Below are positions 1-13,695 of a stretch of 64,000 bases of DNA, piece by piece. The stretch is from Sanguinoderma infundibulare. Taxonomy: Eukaryota > Basidiomycota > Agaricomycetes > Polyporales > Polyporaceae. Each line of letters starts with the position of its first letter. The first letter of the stretch is position 1. Location: positions 1,550,001-1,614,000 of the forward strand of contig JAVLRN010000007.1 in the NCBI GenBank assembly GCA_032821775.1, written 5' to 3'. The notes under the pieces were generated by a model. That model saw only the letters and a list, made by a program, of their open reading frames with translations, searched no databases and was not told where the DNA came from. The position numbers were made by a program, and so were the translations under genes.

Positions 1-1017
1 TTCAGTGTCTTGCCTGCGCCTCCTGCGACATTGAAGCGTGGGCGGCTGTTGCTGTCGGAATCTGCAGAGTCCGGCTCTTCGGCGACGGCCTTGAACCAGT
101 TCTTCAAGTCGAGCTGGTACGGGTTCGCCACCGGGGAGCCGTTCACGCTGCGCAGACGCTCGTCCTTGCGTGGCCAGCGGGGATGCGAGGCTTCTGAGGG
201 CAGGACGGGGTTGAACGTCGTCGACGAGGGTACGCGGGCGGTGGGAGCACGGGCCTGGGAGGGTTTGGCGGGAGATGCAAGTCGAGAGGGTGTGCGTGGA
301 AAGCCGAGAGGTTTCGGGATGCCTTTCTGTGGACTTGGTGAGACAGCTCCGGAGGGCACACGTGAGATGGTGCGTGTCTGCGCGGATACGGATGAGGGAT
401 GCGACACCGGGCGCGAGCAAGTCCATGTAGTAACGCGGAACGCACCTTGGCCGGTGCCTTGGTTATTGGAAGACGCGATTTCTGGGCAGACTGGGGCACA
501 ACGGTGGATATGGGTTTCTTCTTGGGAGTAGCCGCGACCGTCCGGGCTGTATCGAAGTCAACATCAAACCAGACCGACGCGTCGAAGTATCTCATACCAT
601 TCTTGACACCTCTCGAGGACTCTTCCTTTGCCTCCGCCTCTTTACTCTCTATCCACTTCCGTTTCCGCGTGGTCAGGTCGATCGTCGCATCCTCAGAGCC
701 CAGGAGGTCGCGGGAGAGGCCCTTGACAGCGGCCTGGATGTCGCCCTTGTACTTTGCGAACTCGCGCATGGTGACGTTGCGGACGATGCGGGGCATGCGC
801 GAGATCAGGCTCTCCTGGTGTCGCCGGAAGTTCTCGAGAGTGTCCGCCATCCATTCTTCGAACTGTCGCGTCTTGTGTGCGACTGTGCACCGCGGAAAAC
901 GACGTTCATGCGTATGAGCTCGAAGCGGGACGTGAACGGGGACTGACCTTCGAGGTCGAGGTTGCTCAGAAGCTGCTGCTTCTCCTCTGCAGAGAACTTC
1001 CGCGATCGTGAGCCCAT
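1..1017 (-). CDS. Borealin/Nbl1-like chromosomal passenger complex subunit (3' part beyond left edge)
   Basis: Exons read on the minus strand are 1017..948, 882..446 and 377..<1; the introns have GT..AG ends and keep frame. The N-terminus (about residues 10-80) carries the borealin N-terminal pattern: a K-F-S start helix, LDLEV, TRQFEEW, ADTLENF, RIVRNVTMREF and KGDIQAAV. In this family that segment forms the three-helix bundle with survivin and INCENP that directs Aurora B to centromeres. The remainder is basic, Ser/Pro-rich and low in complexity, with PNPVL- and NPYQLDL-like short motifs, as in fungal borealins, which are longer than yeast Nbl1. The gene is divergent from the G-patch gene, with only 164 bp between start codons, so a shared promoter is likely. 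The last exon is open to the window edge. Family assignment is strong for the N-terminal domain; the function in this organism is inferred. Confidence 0.8.
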
Positions 1018-1181
1018 TGTGCGAAGGGGGCGGCAGGGACTTGAGGAGGGAGGGAGGGGTGGAGGCTGAGGTTGAGTGGACACATCGCAGCCACCGACGC
1101 ATGGGCGCGTCCTGATCACGTGTGCCCGTCTACTTTCTTTGCGCGGTGCAGATCTCGGGTGTGTACTTGGCAGACTCTGCG

Positions 1182-2369
1182 ATGCCTCTCGATGGTCATG
1201 CATACCTCGTCTCCCAAGGATGGTCTGGGAAGGGCACCGGGCTCCGCAGCGGCGCCATCGCCAAGCCCTTGAACATCATCCAGAAGAAAACCCTCGCAGG
1301 AGTGGGCAAGGACCGCGATGAGGCCTTCCCCTTCTGGGACCAGTACGCCGTCTCTCGCCATCTTCATTCACGCACAACAACCGTCCGACATGCCTTATTT
1401 CTTTCTTCAAACAGCGTTTTCCAGGCCGCTTCGGTCAGCATCCAAGTCAAGGTCCACAACTCGGATGACGAATCCGTGAGTCCCGTTCCCCTCCCCGCCT
1501 CCGCCTTCACTTGTCACTTATAGCGTATACAACAGGACTCAGAGGGCAGCTCGACCCCCAACCTCGCCCTCCAGCGCACAAAGACCGGCATCATCTCCAA
1601 CCGCCGGCCGACCACCGGCACGCCCGCTCTCTCGGGTGCGACGACCCCGTCCGAGCCGCCGCAGAGCACCGGCACCGGCACCGGCACCGTCACCCCCCGC
1701 CTCAGCATCATGGCGCAAGCGAAGCAGCAGGCCGCGCGCCGCATGCTCTACGCCATGTTCTACCGCGGGCCCGTCCTATCTACCGACGACGTCGAGAAGG
1801 CTGCGCCAGTCTCTACCGGCCTCCCTGGCCCATCCTCGGCGCCTTCCCCCGCACCCACGCCCGCCGATAAGGAGCCGAAGGAATCAAAGAGCAAGAAGCG
1901 CAAGTCGGAAGATGTGGAGGGTGAGGGCAAGGCCGAGAGGAAGCGTCGGAAACAGGATGGGAAGGACGGAAAGAAAGAGAAGCGATCAAAGTCCAAGGGA
2001 AAGGAGAAGGCTACGGACGAAGATGAAGGGACGAACGGGGACAGTGAGGACACGGAGGACCCCACCGAGGCCGCCAAGGCGGACAGGAAGGCGGCCAGAG
2101 CGGAGAGGAAGAAGTTGAAGGCGGAGAAGCGGGCGCGGAAAGAGGAGAGGCGGGAGAGACGGGCAGCACGGAAGGTGAAAGAGGACGCGCAGTCAGAGTC
2201 GGACGAGCCTGCAAGGGATTCTGACTCTCAGGAGACAGCACCCGGCGCAGAAGAAGTGGCCTCAGCAGCCAGGCGGAAGACGGGGAAGAAGTCGAGACGG
2301 ACTACAGACTCATCCGACGATACCCAGTCAAAAGACAAGAGGACCAAAAAGAAAGCCAAGAAGTCATAG
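1182..2369 (+). CDS. G-patch nucleolar protein, Tma23-like
   Basis: Three exons (1182..1342, 1415..1475, 1536..2369) give 351 residues. The first 40 residues are a G-patch-like segment (GHAYLVSQGWSGKGTGL, then AIAKPLN and GVGKDRDEAFPFWDH), as in Tma23/PINX1-type ribosome-biogenesis factors. The tail from about residue 150 is Lys/Glu/Ser-rich with many KKRK-type nuclear or nucleolar signals. Glycine-patch proteins of this type usually bind and activate DEAH helicases in pre-rRNA processing; that role is inferred from the family. The ATG at 1182 is chosen because the G-patch begins immediately after it; longer upstream frames start from non-ATG codons or lack conservation. A (CACCGG)n run near 1668-1690 encodes a Thr/Gly repeat. 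It shares a short divergent promoter with the borealin gene. Confidence 0.78.
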
Positions 2370-2892
2370 ATATGTTGTTTGAATTCTGTTGGTCTAGGTG
2401 TGTTCATGTATAAGTCCCATACATTACTCCTCGGAGTCTACTTGTACAGCGAACGGTGTAGGGCGCTCTTTACTAGTACGGCAGGGAGACATTTCGATCA
2501 TACAAGTACTTCGTCATCGACAATGGACGAAAGGGAAGTGAAGGGTGCAATACAAGCTACAAACAGCAACGCAAAAGGGGTAACTCGAAGCAAGACAACA
2601 GGCTCAGCGCTCAGCAATGCGCGCTGCGAGCCAACACTCGACGTTAATAGGTCAAGGCCAGAGGAAGTGTGGAACCTGGCAGAGGAGGGCGAAACCAGAT
2701 TCGCTATCCGGACCCGACGCTCGAACGGCTGCACAAAGAAACAAGATGTGAGAAACGGCGTTGACGCGATGCAGGATAGTATTACAGATGTACAGAATGC
2801 AACATACGCATGGGGGTAAACAGGACAGAGCATCGGCCATCTGTCACTAGGGATATCGCGGCACGCCTTGCTGCTGCTGGCCAAACCACAGC
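2370..2892. other. Convergent 3' intergenic spacer
   Basis: Lies between the 3' ends of the G-patch gene and the vWA gene. Open frames on both strands here start from weak codons and resemble no family. It presumably holds the two transcript ends; no clear terminator signal was identified. Confidence 0.5.
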
Positions 2893-4719
2893 TTACATAC
2901 GGGTGCCTCTCCACGCACTCTGCAGCGCAATACGCCTTGCCTGAAGCGAGACGTCAGCATACCGTCGAGGACGCAAAATCAAAAAGGGTAAGAATCGCAC
3001 CTGATCGAGGGTGATAGAGTCCTCCCTGAGCTCGACCTTCTGCCTGCCGTCGTTGTCATCATCGTCGTCATCATCATCGTCAAACGTCGTCGATCGACCA
3101 TTGTTGCGCACGCCGCCAAACGCGGCCTTGCCGCCCGCTAACGAGAATGGTGACGACTGCACAGCGGTGCCGAAGACGCTCGCAGACGGCGCCGCCCCGA
3201 ACGCCTTGAAGTCCGTCACGACCTTACGCGGTGGTGACGACGGCGGCGCCTTCGTGGGAGACGTCTTCTCCGAAGGCCGCGGTGGCAGCGAGTATGGTGA
3301 CGAGTAATACGAGCTTCGTGACGATGCCATCCGTGCATGCAGGTACTTGTCGGTGAACCGCGTGCCAGGAACCTACGAAAAACGCGTCGACAATTGCGTA
3401 AGCACAGAGGCAGGATGGCACGCTTACTCGCTTGAGGTGCGGGCGCGCATCCGAGAGGGAAGGGGCGTTGAAATAGATGTTGACGTTGTGCTTCGCTTCC
3501 TCGGACTCGCGGTAGATGCTCTCGATCACGACCTTCTTCGTGCTCTCGTTCCGAAGCAGCAGCCGCTCGTGAAGCTCGCGAGCAACGTCGTCCACGCTCT
3601 CGTTGTTGCCCAATATCCGCTGGGACACCGCCTGACCGACTTCGCGCACAAGACGCTCCATGTCCAGGTTCTCGAGGACGCTGCCGACGATTGCGTGTGT
3701 AAGAAGGTCCGCGGTCGTCAGCGGAAGCATGAGGCCCGAGGTGATGTTTGTTAGGGCCTGGTAGAAGTCTGTCGCGTACTGTGCATGACGTCAAGACGTC
3801 AGCGGTCGTCGAACCTATGTACTTGAGAAACGTAAAACGACTCACAGAGTAGCCGCTCAGCGCAGGCTCGCACGCAACAAAAAACTGCACTTGCTGCGTA
3901 AGCGAGAGACGGTGAGCGAGGCGCAACAGGACGCACCAGGGTGATTCCCCTGCTAGCCATCTCCCGGGCGATCTGGAGGGGATCGTGACCATCGGGAGAG
4001 CCCTCGTCGAAACCTGGGACCGAGAGTCAAGGACCGAAACCCTAGTGGACCTCGAGACGTGGACATTACCATCACCGTACTCGCCAATGCCGTGTGGGGG
4101 CGCGTCGGCAATGAGAACGACCATCCTGCTGGCGTGGGGCCGCCAGTCCATGTTGAGCACCTCGGCGAGAGCGGCGGTGACGGCCTCGGGGCCATCGCCG
4201 CCGCCGGAGGCGTATAGACTCGACAGGTTCTTGTGCACCTCCGAGATGTCGGACGAGAAGCCAAAGTTCTTGGTCACGTACGTGTGGTCCTGGGGCGGGT
4301 GGTCGCGATAGGCGACGAGACCGATGCGGAGGTCCTGGCGAGCCTGTAGCTTGCCGGACTCGTAGATGTGATTGCAGATTTCCTCAATGTTCTTGGTCGC
4401 GGACGCGATGTAGCTGCCCTGGCTGCCCGTGCAGTCCTGTACGAAGACGAGGTCGCTATGTGGGAGTAATCATGAGAACGTTAGTTGACAACTACTGTAC
4501 CCGGCGCGAGATGAGTTCGTGGTGTCATGTGAAGCACGGGTTACAAAGGAATCGGCGGCGAAAACCTCGAAGGAGAAAGAGAGCGGAACGTGTGTGCACA
4601 TACAGCATCTTACGGCCCTCGTCGAGGACCTGCGGGGGCACCTGCTGTTGCGCTTCCTGCTGGTAGAAAGGTTGTGTCTCGAACGCAGGTGCGCCGGTCA
4701 TGTCCATGTCTTCATCCAT
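2893..4719 (-). CDS. von Willebrand factor A domain protein
   Basis: Seven exons (4719..4604, 4455..4070, 4013..3937, 3884..3846, 3778..3428, 3372..3001, 2940..2893) with frame-consistent GT..AG introns give about 462 residues. Residues 40-240 form a vWA fold: LDLVFVQDCTGSQGS carries a MIDAS motif in the form D-x-T-x-S, followed by a GGGDGPEAVTAAL loop, RMVVLIADAPPHG and LFFVACEPAL. This is the version seen in fungal vWA proteins and in Dictyostelium VwkA-type alpha-kinases, but no alpha-kinase domain follows. The C-terminal third is Ser/Pro-rich with an Asp run (coded near 3052-3085). The role is unknown; metal-dependent protein binding in the cytosol is a reasonable inference. The start is the first ATG in the exon that precedes the MIDAS strand. 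Confidence 0.78.
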
Positions 4720-5166
4720 GATTATCGTGCAATCGTGAGCTCGGCGGTCGTGAATTGGTCTTGGTTACCCCCTGGGTCTGTCTTGCGGGGTCGTGGGCTG
4801 GTGTCGGCGCAGAACACAAGGTGAGATGAGGCGGTAGATGGCAGCGGTTGGCAAGGACGGCGGAGGAATTGCTGGGGGAGGTCTTGTAGTCCGCATTAGG
4901 GCTGTGTGACATATGTTGCCCGCTGACGCCACGCCTCCGCCGTGCGCCGCGTCCGTCGATTATCGGATCTAGCCGATTGGCTCGCCCGTGCCCTTTTCAG
5001 CTGCTTCGGCCACAACGCTCAGCGACTCAGCACCCGCTCCGCAAGACGTCCATCTGCGCTCGAAAGCCAGCATCCCGCTGCGGTGACCTGCGTATGCCAA
5101 CGCACAGCACTCCACCCATGGAGCCCTTGATCGTCGTCGAGAACATCATGCGAGTAGTCTATACGC
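4720..5166. other. Intergenic spacer, GEM1 3' side and vWA gene promoter
   Basis: Contains no recognisable coding segment. It must carry the GEM1 3' end and the promoter of the downstream vWA gene, both on the minus strand. No convincing TATA box was seen. Confidence 0.45.
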
Positions 5167-8056
<2,890 letters not shown>

Positions 8057-8533
8057 GACGAGCGCCACGGACGCGGAGGGGTATTACGGTGGGTGTGTAA
8101 GGTGCTTGCACTGGCAGTCGACAAGGAAGGGATTGGGTACCGTGCACGCGCCGTTGCCGCCGCCGCGTCGCCTGCCGCATCCGAGTCTCTGACTTGCGCT
8201 GTGACAGTGGAGTGTCCACAAGCGCCCTGGGCGTCTGTGTGCTCGGGACTCGGCGCCGCAGACTCAGGCCGGGATCACATCCGCTTCCATCTCACGCTGA
8301 TACTCGCCGACCTCCACAAGATTGCGAAACGCTGCCAGCTGCGTGCCGGAACAGTCATCAGCCTGCTTGATTGCAAAAACCACCGGTGTCGAAGAAGTTT
8401 CCTGCGACACGAGACTTGACGCACACCAATCGTTCCTTGGAAAACATACACACTTGGCACTATCGCGCGCCGGCCTATTTAACCCGGCCCTCCCAAGCAC
8501 CCAACGATCCAAACCACCTCGGTTATCTCTGGT
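8057..8533. promoter_or_regulatory. Divergent promoter region of GEM1 and the F-box/WD gene
   Basis: This 477 bp region separates two divergent start codons. A TATTTAA element lies at 8476..8482, about 52 bp upstream of the F-box/WD ATG, in a position that could serve as its core promoter. No protein-like frame was found. Confidence 0.45.
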
Positions 8534-10547
8534 ATGTCTCGCACACGCTGCTACAGATCGTCCGCACCGGCTACAGCTGCCAGGAAAGGCAGACTCAGGC
8601 TCGGTCCCCTCATGCTCGCCGATGTCCTCCCCTGTGACATCTGGATCACTGTCCTACACCACCTAGCGGTCGGGGACCTCGCTAGGCTCGCCCAGACATC
8701 GCGATATTTTCATGCCTTGGTATGTCTCGCCTTTCTCGCACAAGCACTGACATCCGAGCCCTTCACCAGGTTTACGAATATGGCTGGAAGATACATCTAA
8801 AGGCGAATCCCCGCCACACTTGGAGTCTAGCAAAGTCTATGAAACTATGGAGCCCTTGCGCGCAGGTTCGGTGAGTGTTCATCTCATGTTACATCATTCC
8901 TGCTTTCGGGGGATCCGCGGTTTCGAAGGCGGGAAACCCAACAATGATCACTCGGATCATGATGAGCCCAATATGGGTGTGGGAGTCCTCGAGTAGCCAT
9001 CTGGATGAAATGGTGCGACGCGTCACGCAACATTCCGCTGTATTCAGCTGGGTCTGGGTCGACCCCCCCCCCCAATGGCCGCGTGCCCGCCGCCGCACTA
9101 GTGGTCTTGTCCCTCAGAACATCTGGTGTATACATTGACGCTACGAGCGACTCGCTTGGCCACGGGGAGACCACAGCGTGCCTCATCCGTCAAAGTTCCA
9201 TTTAGCCTTGTTTCGCTCTGCCGCCTGTCGGGGCCTAAACCACAATCGCTTCATATCTCTCCCAACCGCCGGTGCTTCATCCTCGATGCTGACAGTACTC
9301 CTCGCAGCCACAACACAATTGCCGATGACAACTGGATCGTCCCTCACTTCGTCGCCAGACCACTGGCGTCCAAATGGACCGGCAAGCTCCAACCCCATCT
9401 CGCTGTCAACACCTCTCGCCTCTTCGTAGCCGCCGCCAGTCACATCTACTCCTATACATTCGGGCGCTCAGAAGACCCGGGCTCCGCTCCGAGCATCCAG
9501 TTTGAGTGCGCGTACATGATCAACAAGGTCCTGCAGGCCAGCCGCGATATCACCAGTATACAATGTGTCCCCGATGGTGGGTTCGATCGCACTGTATACG
9601 TGGGATACGCGGACGGCTCGCTCGAGCGTGTTGTTCTGCCCGCGTGCAAGCCTGGTGCCCTGAGCCCGGTCCAACTCGACGTCACCCACCGGGAGAAGAG
9701 GCCATATCACGGCACGGACGCGGTCGAGAGCATCTCGGCCGATGGAGACCACGTTCTATCCCTGTCCTCGAACGGCACTGCCGTCCTCTTTTCCAACTCT
9801 GTGACCGATCCCGTACCTCAGCTCATCGAACTTCGCGTCCGCAGCTGGGCGACCCATCTTTCGAAGAAACACGCGGTCCTCGGCGCATCCTCCTTAACAC
9901 CCCTCACCGTCCACGCCCTGCAAGAGTCTCACGTCTCGACCGCCCCATCTTACATCCTCACAAATTCCACGCACGATGACCACCCGCGCGCGTCCGCAGT
10001 GTACGGCATCTGCGGCGCGCCTCCGTCCGCGCCTTGGGGCGCCTCCGACAACGTGATCATCTCGGGGTGGTACGATGGCGTCGTGAACGTCCACGACCTC
10101 CGCTCGTCCCGCCGCGCACACCGCATCCCCGGCGTGTCCTCCTACCCCGCCGGCGGCGCCCTCTATCCGGTCATGAGCATGTGCGACCCGTGGCTGTTCG
10201 AGCCCATATATGACGTCTCGTCCGGCGGCGGCAACGCGTGCCATATAGCGGCGGGGACCGCGCGCCACAGCGTCGTCGCGTTTTGGGACGTGCGCGCCGC
10301 GAACCGCGGGTGGAGCGTCCACGCGCCCGGGAACGACTCCTCGCCGGTGTACTCGGTCAAGCTGGAGAGCTCGCGGCTGTTCGGGGCCACACAGTCGCGG
10401 CCGTTCGTACTGGACTTCGGTCCGGGGGCGAAGGAGGACACATACCCGGCGCTCACGCGGCCGCCGAAGGAGGACGGGCTGAAGCGCAGGGACAGCAGTG
10501 GGATTGGGTTCTACGTGACGAGATACGGGCATGCGCGCCCACAGTAG
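8534..10547 (+). CDS. F-box and WD-repeat protein
   Basis: Three exons (8534..8719, 8770..8870, 9308..10547) give 508 residues. An F-box lies at about residues 28-65 (LPCDIWITVLHHL, GDLARLAQTSRYFHALV). It is followed by VYEYGWKIHLKANPR and then by WD-like beta repeats from about residue 110 to the end, for example IISGWYDGVVNVHDLR and GTARHSVVAFWDVR. Proteins of this build (FBXW4-like) are substrate adaptors of SCF ubiquitin ligases: the F-box binds Skp1 and the propeller binds targets. The second intron (8871..9307, 437 nt) is far longer than its neighbours; splicing to CCACAAC at 9308 restores frame and gives the segment HNTIADDNW before conserved-looking sequence. No alternative exon in the gap was supported. 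Substrate unknown. Confidence 0.8.
9063..9073 (+). repeat. Homopolymeric C tract in an intron
   Basis: A run of about eleven C residues inside the long second intron of the F-box/WD gene. It is a likely length-variable site and a possible sequencing weak point. Confidence 0.8.
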
Positions 10548-11559
10548 AGCTTGGGGGTAGAAGGAACAATCGCATCTGTACAGTACGGACCTATCAAGGG
10601 CTACTCGGTCGACATTCTTATATACGGAATCATTGGGTTATGGCAGACACATTCACATTTGTAGCTTTGCTTTCTTGTTCGTCAAGGTCTTTGGGTAAGC
10701 GATAACGTTATCTCTCCACCGCTGCGATTGCAGCCGTGATTTGACGTTTCCCCTGCACGTTGCGGTAAGTCCCCACGTCCTACAGTTATAGTGATATGCT
10801 TACCAAGTTCTCTTACGTTCAAGCAAGGAGTTTGATTCACGATCCCTACCGAGTATGAAGGCTATGATCGTCCGGTGGTACCGGACGAGTATTACTCCGA
10901 TCGAAGGAGATGATACTGCCTCCGACATGATCTTAGGTCAATAGCGAGTCATTTGATTGTGGGTACCATGCCGCTACTCTTCAGAGCGTGAGAGGCATCG
11001 CTAACATCGTTGCGCATCGAGGCGAAGCCCAGACCCTGCTTTGCGGTTAAGGCCGGAAGTTCGACGGCTGCTAGGCTCTAGCTCAAGTTGCCGACTCCTT
11101 GGATTTGAGGGAAGACACCGTGGTACGATCCCCTCCAAGTGTGGGAGGCAAGCAATCGTGGCTGTTGATTTGACCGTACCGAGGCAATTCATTTACTGGC
11201 AGTTTCAACGTGGACATGACGTCGTTCAATGAGGTTCAATGTTGGCTGCGTTGTTAGCACCGGTCATTAGTCCTTTCACTAGCCACGACATCAATCTAGG
11301 AACAGAACGAGAAAAACTTCCTCGGCCTAGAAGTTGGGAAGTCATGAAGGCATTCAATACACAGCTCCCGTGAGTGGAGACAGTGCGGCGGTTCGAAAGA
11401 ACTGTTCGAATGCCTTCGGCTGATCTCGATATTCTCCAGCCTGCGCCAACACCACACACCCCTATATGACCTCAGGCGAAGTGCACTCACCTGCTCCTAA
11501 AGTAGCACAGTTGCCACGCTTCCCCAGCGCTATCGCACTAGCAAATTCTCACATTCAAC
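10548..11559. other. Intergenic region, about 1 kb
   Basis: No supported gene. The region is AT-richer than the flanking exons. Short frames near 11001-11192 and 11226-11459 show no family features. It holds the F-box/WD 3' end and the promoter of the MetE-like gene. Confidence 0.5.
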
Positions 11560-12914
11560 ATGCCCATCCCGACAGAGCCGGTCGGTTCCCTGCCTAGACC
11601 CAAGTACTTGCAGGATGCCTTCATGGCCTACGATGCCGGGACGATTACCCGCGAAGAGCTGCTACAGACACAGGATAGGGCTGCCGCAGACTCGGTGCAA
11701 CGCATGGAGGAGACGGGTGCAGAGTTCGTCACCGATGGCGAACAAAGGGTATGTATGCGTCCTCGTCCCCACACCCGGTTCCCAGCTAACACCAGAGAAC
11801 CCTACGCCGTCATTCAGGCGTCGTCATTTGCAACATATCCGCTCATCGACACTCTCGGTGGCAAGGGATTGGCACCAAACCTCGCCGCCGAGGGGCAGTT
11901 CTTCGCCTTCTTCGACGATGACCACCATAGGCAGCTGCCGCGCCTCGTCAGAGGCCCGCTGAAGTACAACACTTACGCTTACGACTATTACCGGAAGAGC
12001 AAGCCCCTGGTGAAGAAGGCTAGCCTGAAGCAGGCCGTCATCGCCCCGAGCATGCTATATCTGCTGTACCCCTTGCGCGGTACGCTGGCGGCATGCATCG
12101 TATATGTTGCGTTGAGTTGATAGTAGGAGGGCGCCGTGTATTTCAACAGGCGAAATTGAGGGGTATCCCAAAGACGAGTTCGTCAAGGACCTCATCAACG
12201 AGTGCGAGAAGGACATCCGCGGCTGCTTCGACGCGGGCGCCCGGCGGGTCAGCATCGACTTCACCGAGGGACGCCTCGCGGCCAAGAAGGACCCACGCAA
12301 CCCGTGGACCGGCGCGGGCCTCCTGCAGACGTTCGTCCGCCTCAACAACCAGGTGCTGGACCGCTTCTCGCCCGAGGAGCGCAGGAACATCGGCGTCCAC
12401 ACCTGCCCCGGCGGCGACTGCGACAGCGTGCACAGCGCAGAGGTCGACTACCACGAACTGCTGCCGAGCCTGTTCCAGATCAACGCGGGGTACTTCCTGA
12501 TCCAGTGCGCCAGTGAGGGCGACAAGGAGAAGGTGTACAAGGAGATTGGGCAGCGCATCCGAAAAGACGCAAACGGCGTCAAACAAGTAAGTCGTCCATA
12601 TTGTCCCTGCCGATACGTCGCAAAGAAGGCCGACTGACGGTAACACGGCGCTCGAGGTTGCCTTTATCGGTGTCGTCGACCCGCTTAACCCCAAGGTCGA
12701 GACACCCGAGGAGATTTGCGAACAGCTCGTCAACGCCGCGAGGTTCATACCCGTCGACCAGCTAGGCGCGACGGACGACTGCGGCTTCAGTCCATTCAGC
12801 GTGGACTTGAAGCCGAAGCACGGCTCGCCGGACTTTGCGAGGGACGTCGCGTTCCAGAAGATCGCCAATCGCGTCAAAGGCGTGAAGTTGGCTAGCGAGA
12901 AGTTGGGGGTGTGA
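11560..12914 (+). CDS. MetE-like (cobalamin-independent methionine synthase family) methyltransferase
   Basis: Four exons (11560..11748, 11818..12079, 12150..12586, 12657..12914) give 381 residues. The protein starts with the family opening PVGSLPRPKYL and keeps the TIM-barrel and zinc-site signatures: DGEQR (about 60), VSIDFTEGRL (about 180), HTCPGGD (His about 234, Cys about 236) and TDDCGFSPF (Cys about 338). These correspond to the His-x-Cys and distal Cys ligands that hold zinc and activate the thiol in MetE. It is about half the length of true MetE and lacks the duplicated N-terminal barrel, so it belongs to the short UROD/MetE-like group common in fungi and bacteria. Methyl transfer to a thiol is inferred; the real substrate is unknown, and calling it methionine synthase would overstate the evidence. 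Confidence 0.87.
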
Positions 12915-13695
12915 GTCACGGATGACGCACGCTGTAACACAGAGCCGGTCGTGCAGCTTCCAAGCTCGAGCACACCCCCAAGGAGAGGCTTGTTAGACTC
13001 CTTGCAATCACTTTTCAGTACTTACCAGTCTTCAGATGGCAAGATAGGGATGAGGGATCCCACACATCGCGTAGCCCAGTTATTATCTACTCGCCACAGT
13101 GGGTATTTCCCTATTCGAGTACAATAATGGCTTCGCTTGCGGATGACTCGAGATGACTTCGTTCAACCACTTCTGGAACGCCAGCGCTTTTGTTACGCTT
13201 TGTTTACGTGCGCAGGACCGTTCAACCAACCAACGACGCTTTCCCTGATCATCCCTTCGACAGTCTTCTCTACTCATCATCATCATGTCGAGGCGCAAGG
13301 AAGGCAGACAAGAAAAAGTTGCTCGAGCTCGTCGACAGCTTCCACGTGTGCGGTCGATCGACTCCAATACGTTCCAACGGTACCAGTCTTGTTGGGCGTG
13401 TCCGTAACAGTCCGTTGACGTTATGATATCGTTCTTGGAGTGGCTCGATCCTCACCAAAGCTGTGCTTCAAGCAAGCATCTCCCATCTCACGGAACCAAG
13501 GCTCGGACCCGAACATCGTTCCGAGGGCTCTTGTCAATGGTTATTTGAAGGCAGAGTTTGATCACCAGACAAGGATTGGCAAGGGCGCCCATAGGCGTTA
13601 AAACTCGAGGGTCTAAGTTAAGTTAAATACGACAACAGCGTCCCAGAGAATCATGTAAGTATCCAAAGGCGGGGTACCTGACGGCGTCGAACCGC
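12915..13695. other. Convergent intergenic region
   Basis: Lies between the 3' ends of the MetE-like gene and the P450 gene. A minus-strand frame at 13083..13367 and overlapping plus-strand frames have no recognisable domain or codon pattern, and none is called. Confidence 0.45.

Noticed and set aside
9894..10532. Minus-strand frame of 212 codons
   Set aside because: Shadow of the WD-repeat exon; Arg/Gly/Val-rich with no domain.
11380..11430. GGTTCGA-like words that could mark a tRNA T-arm
   Set aside because: No matching acceptor stem or anticodon arm could be folded around them. The same words elsewhere fall in exons.
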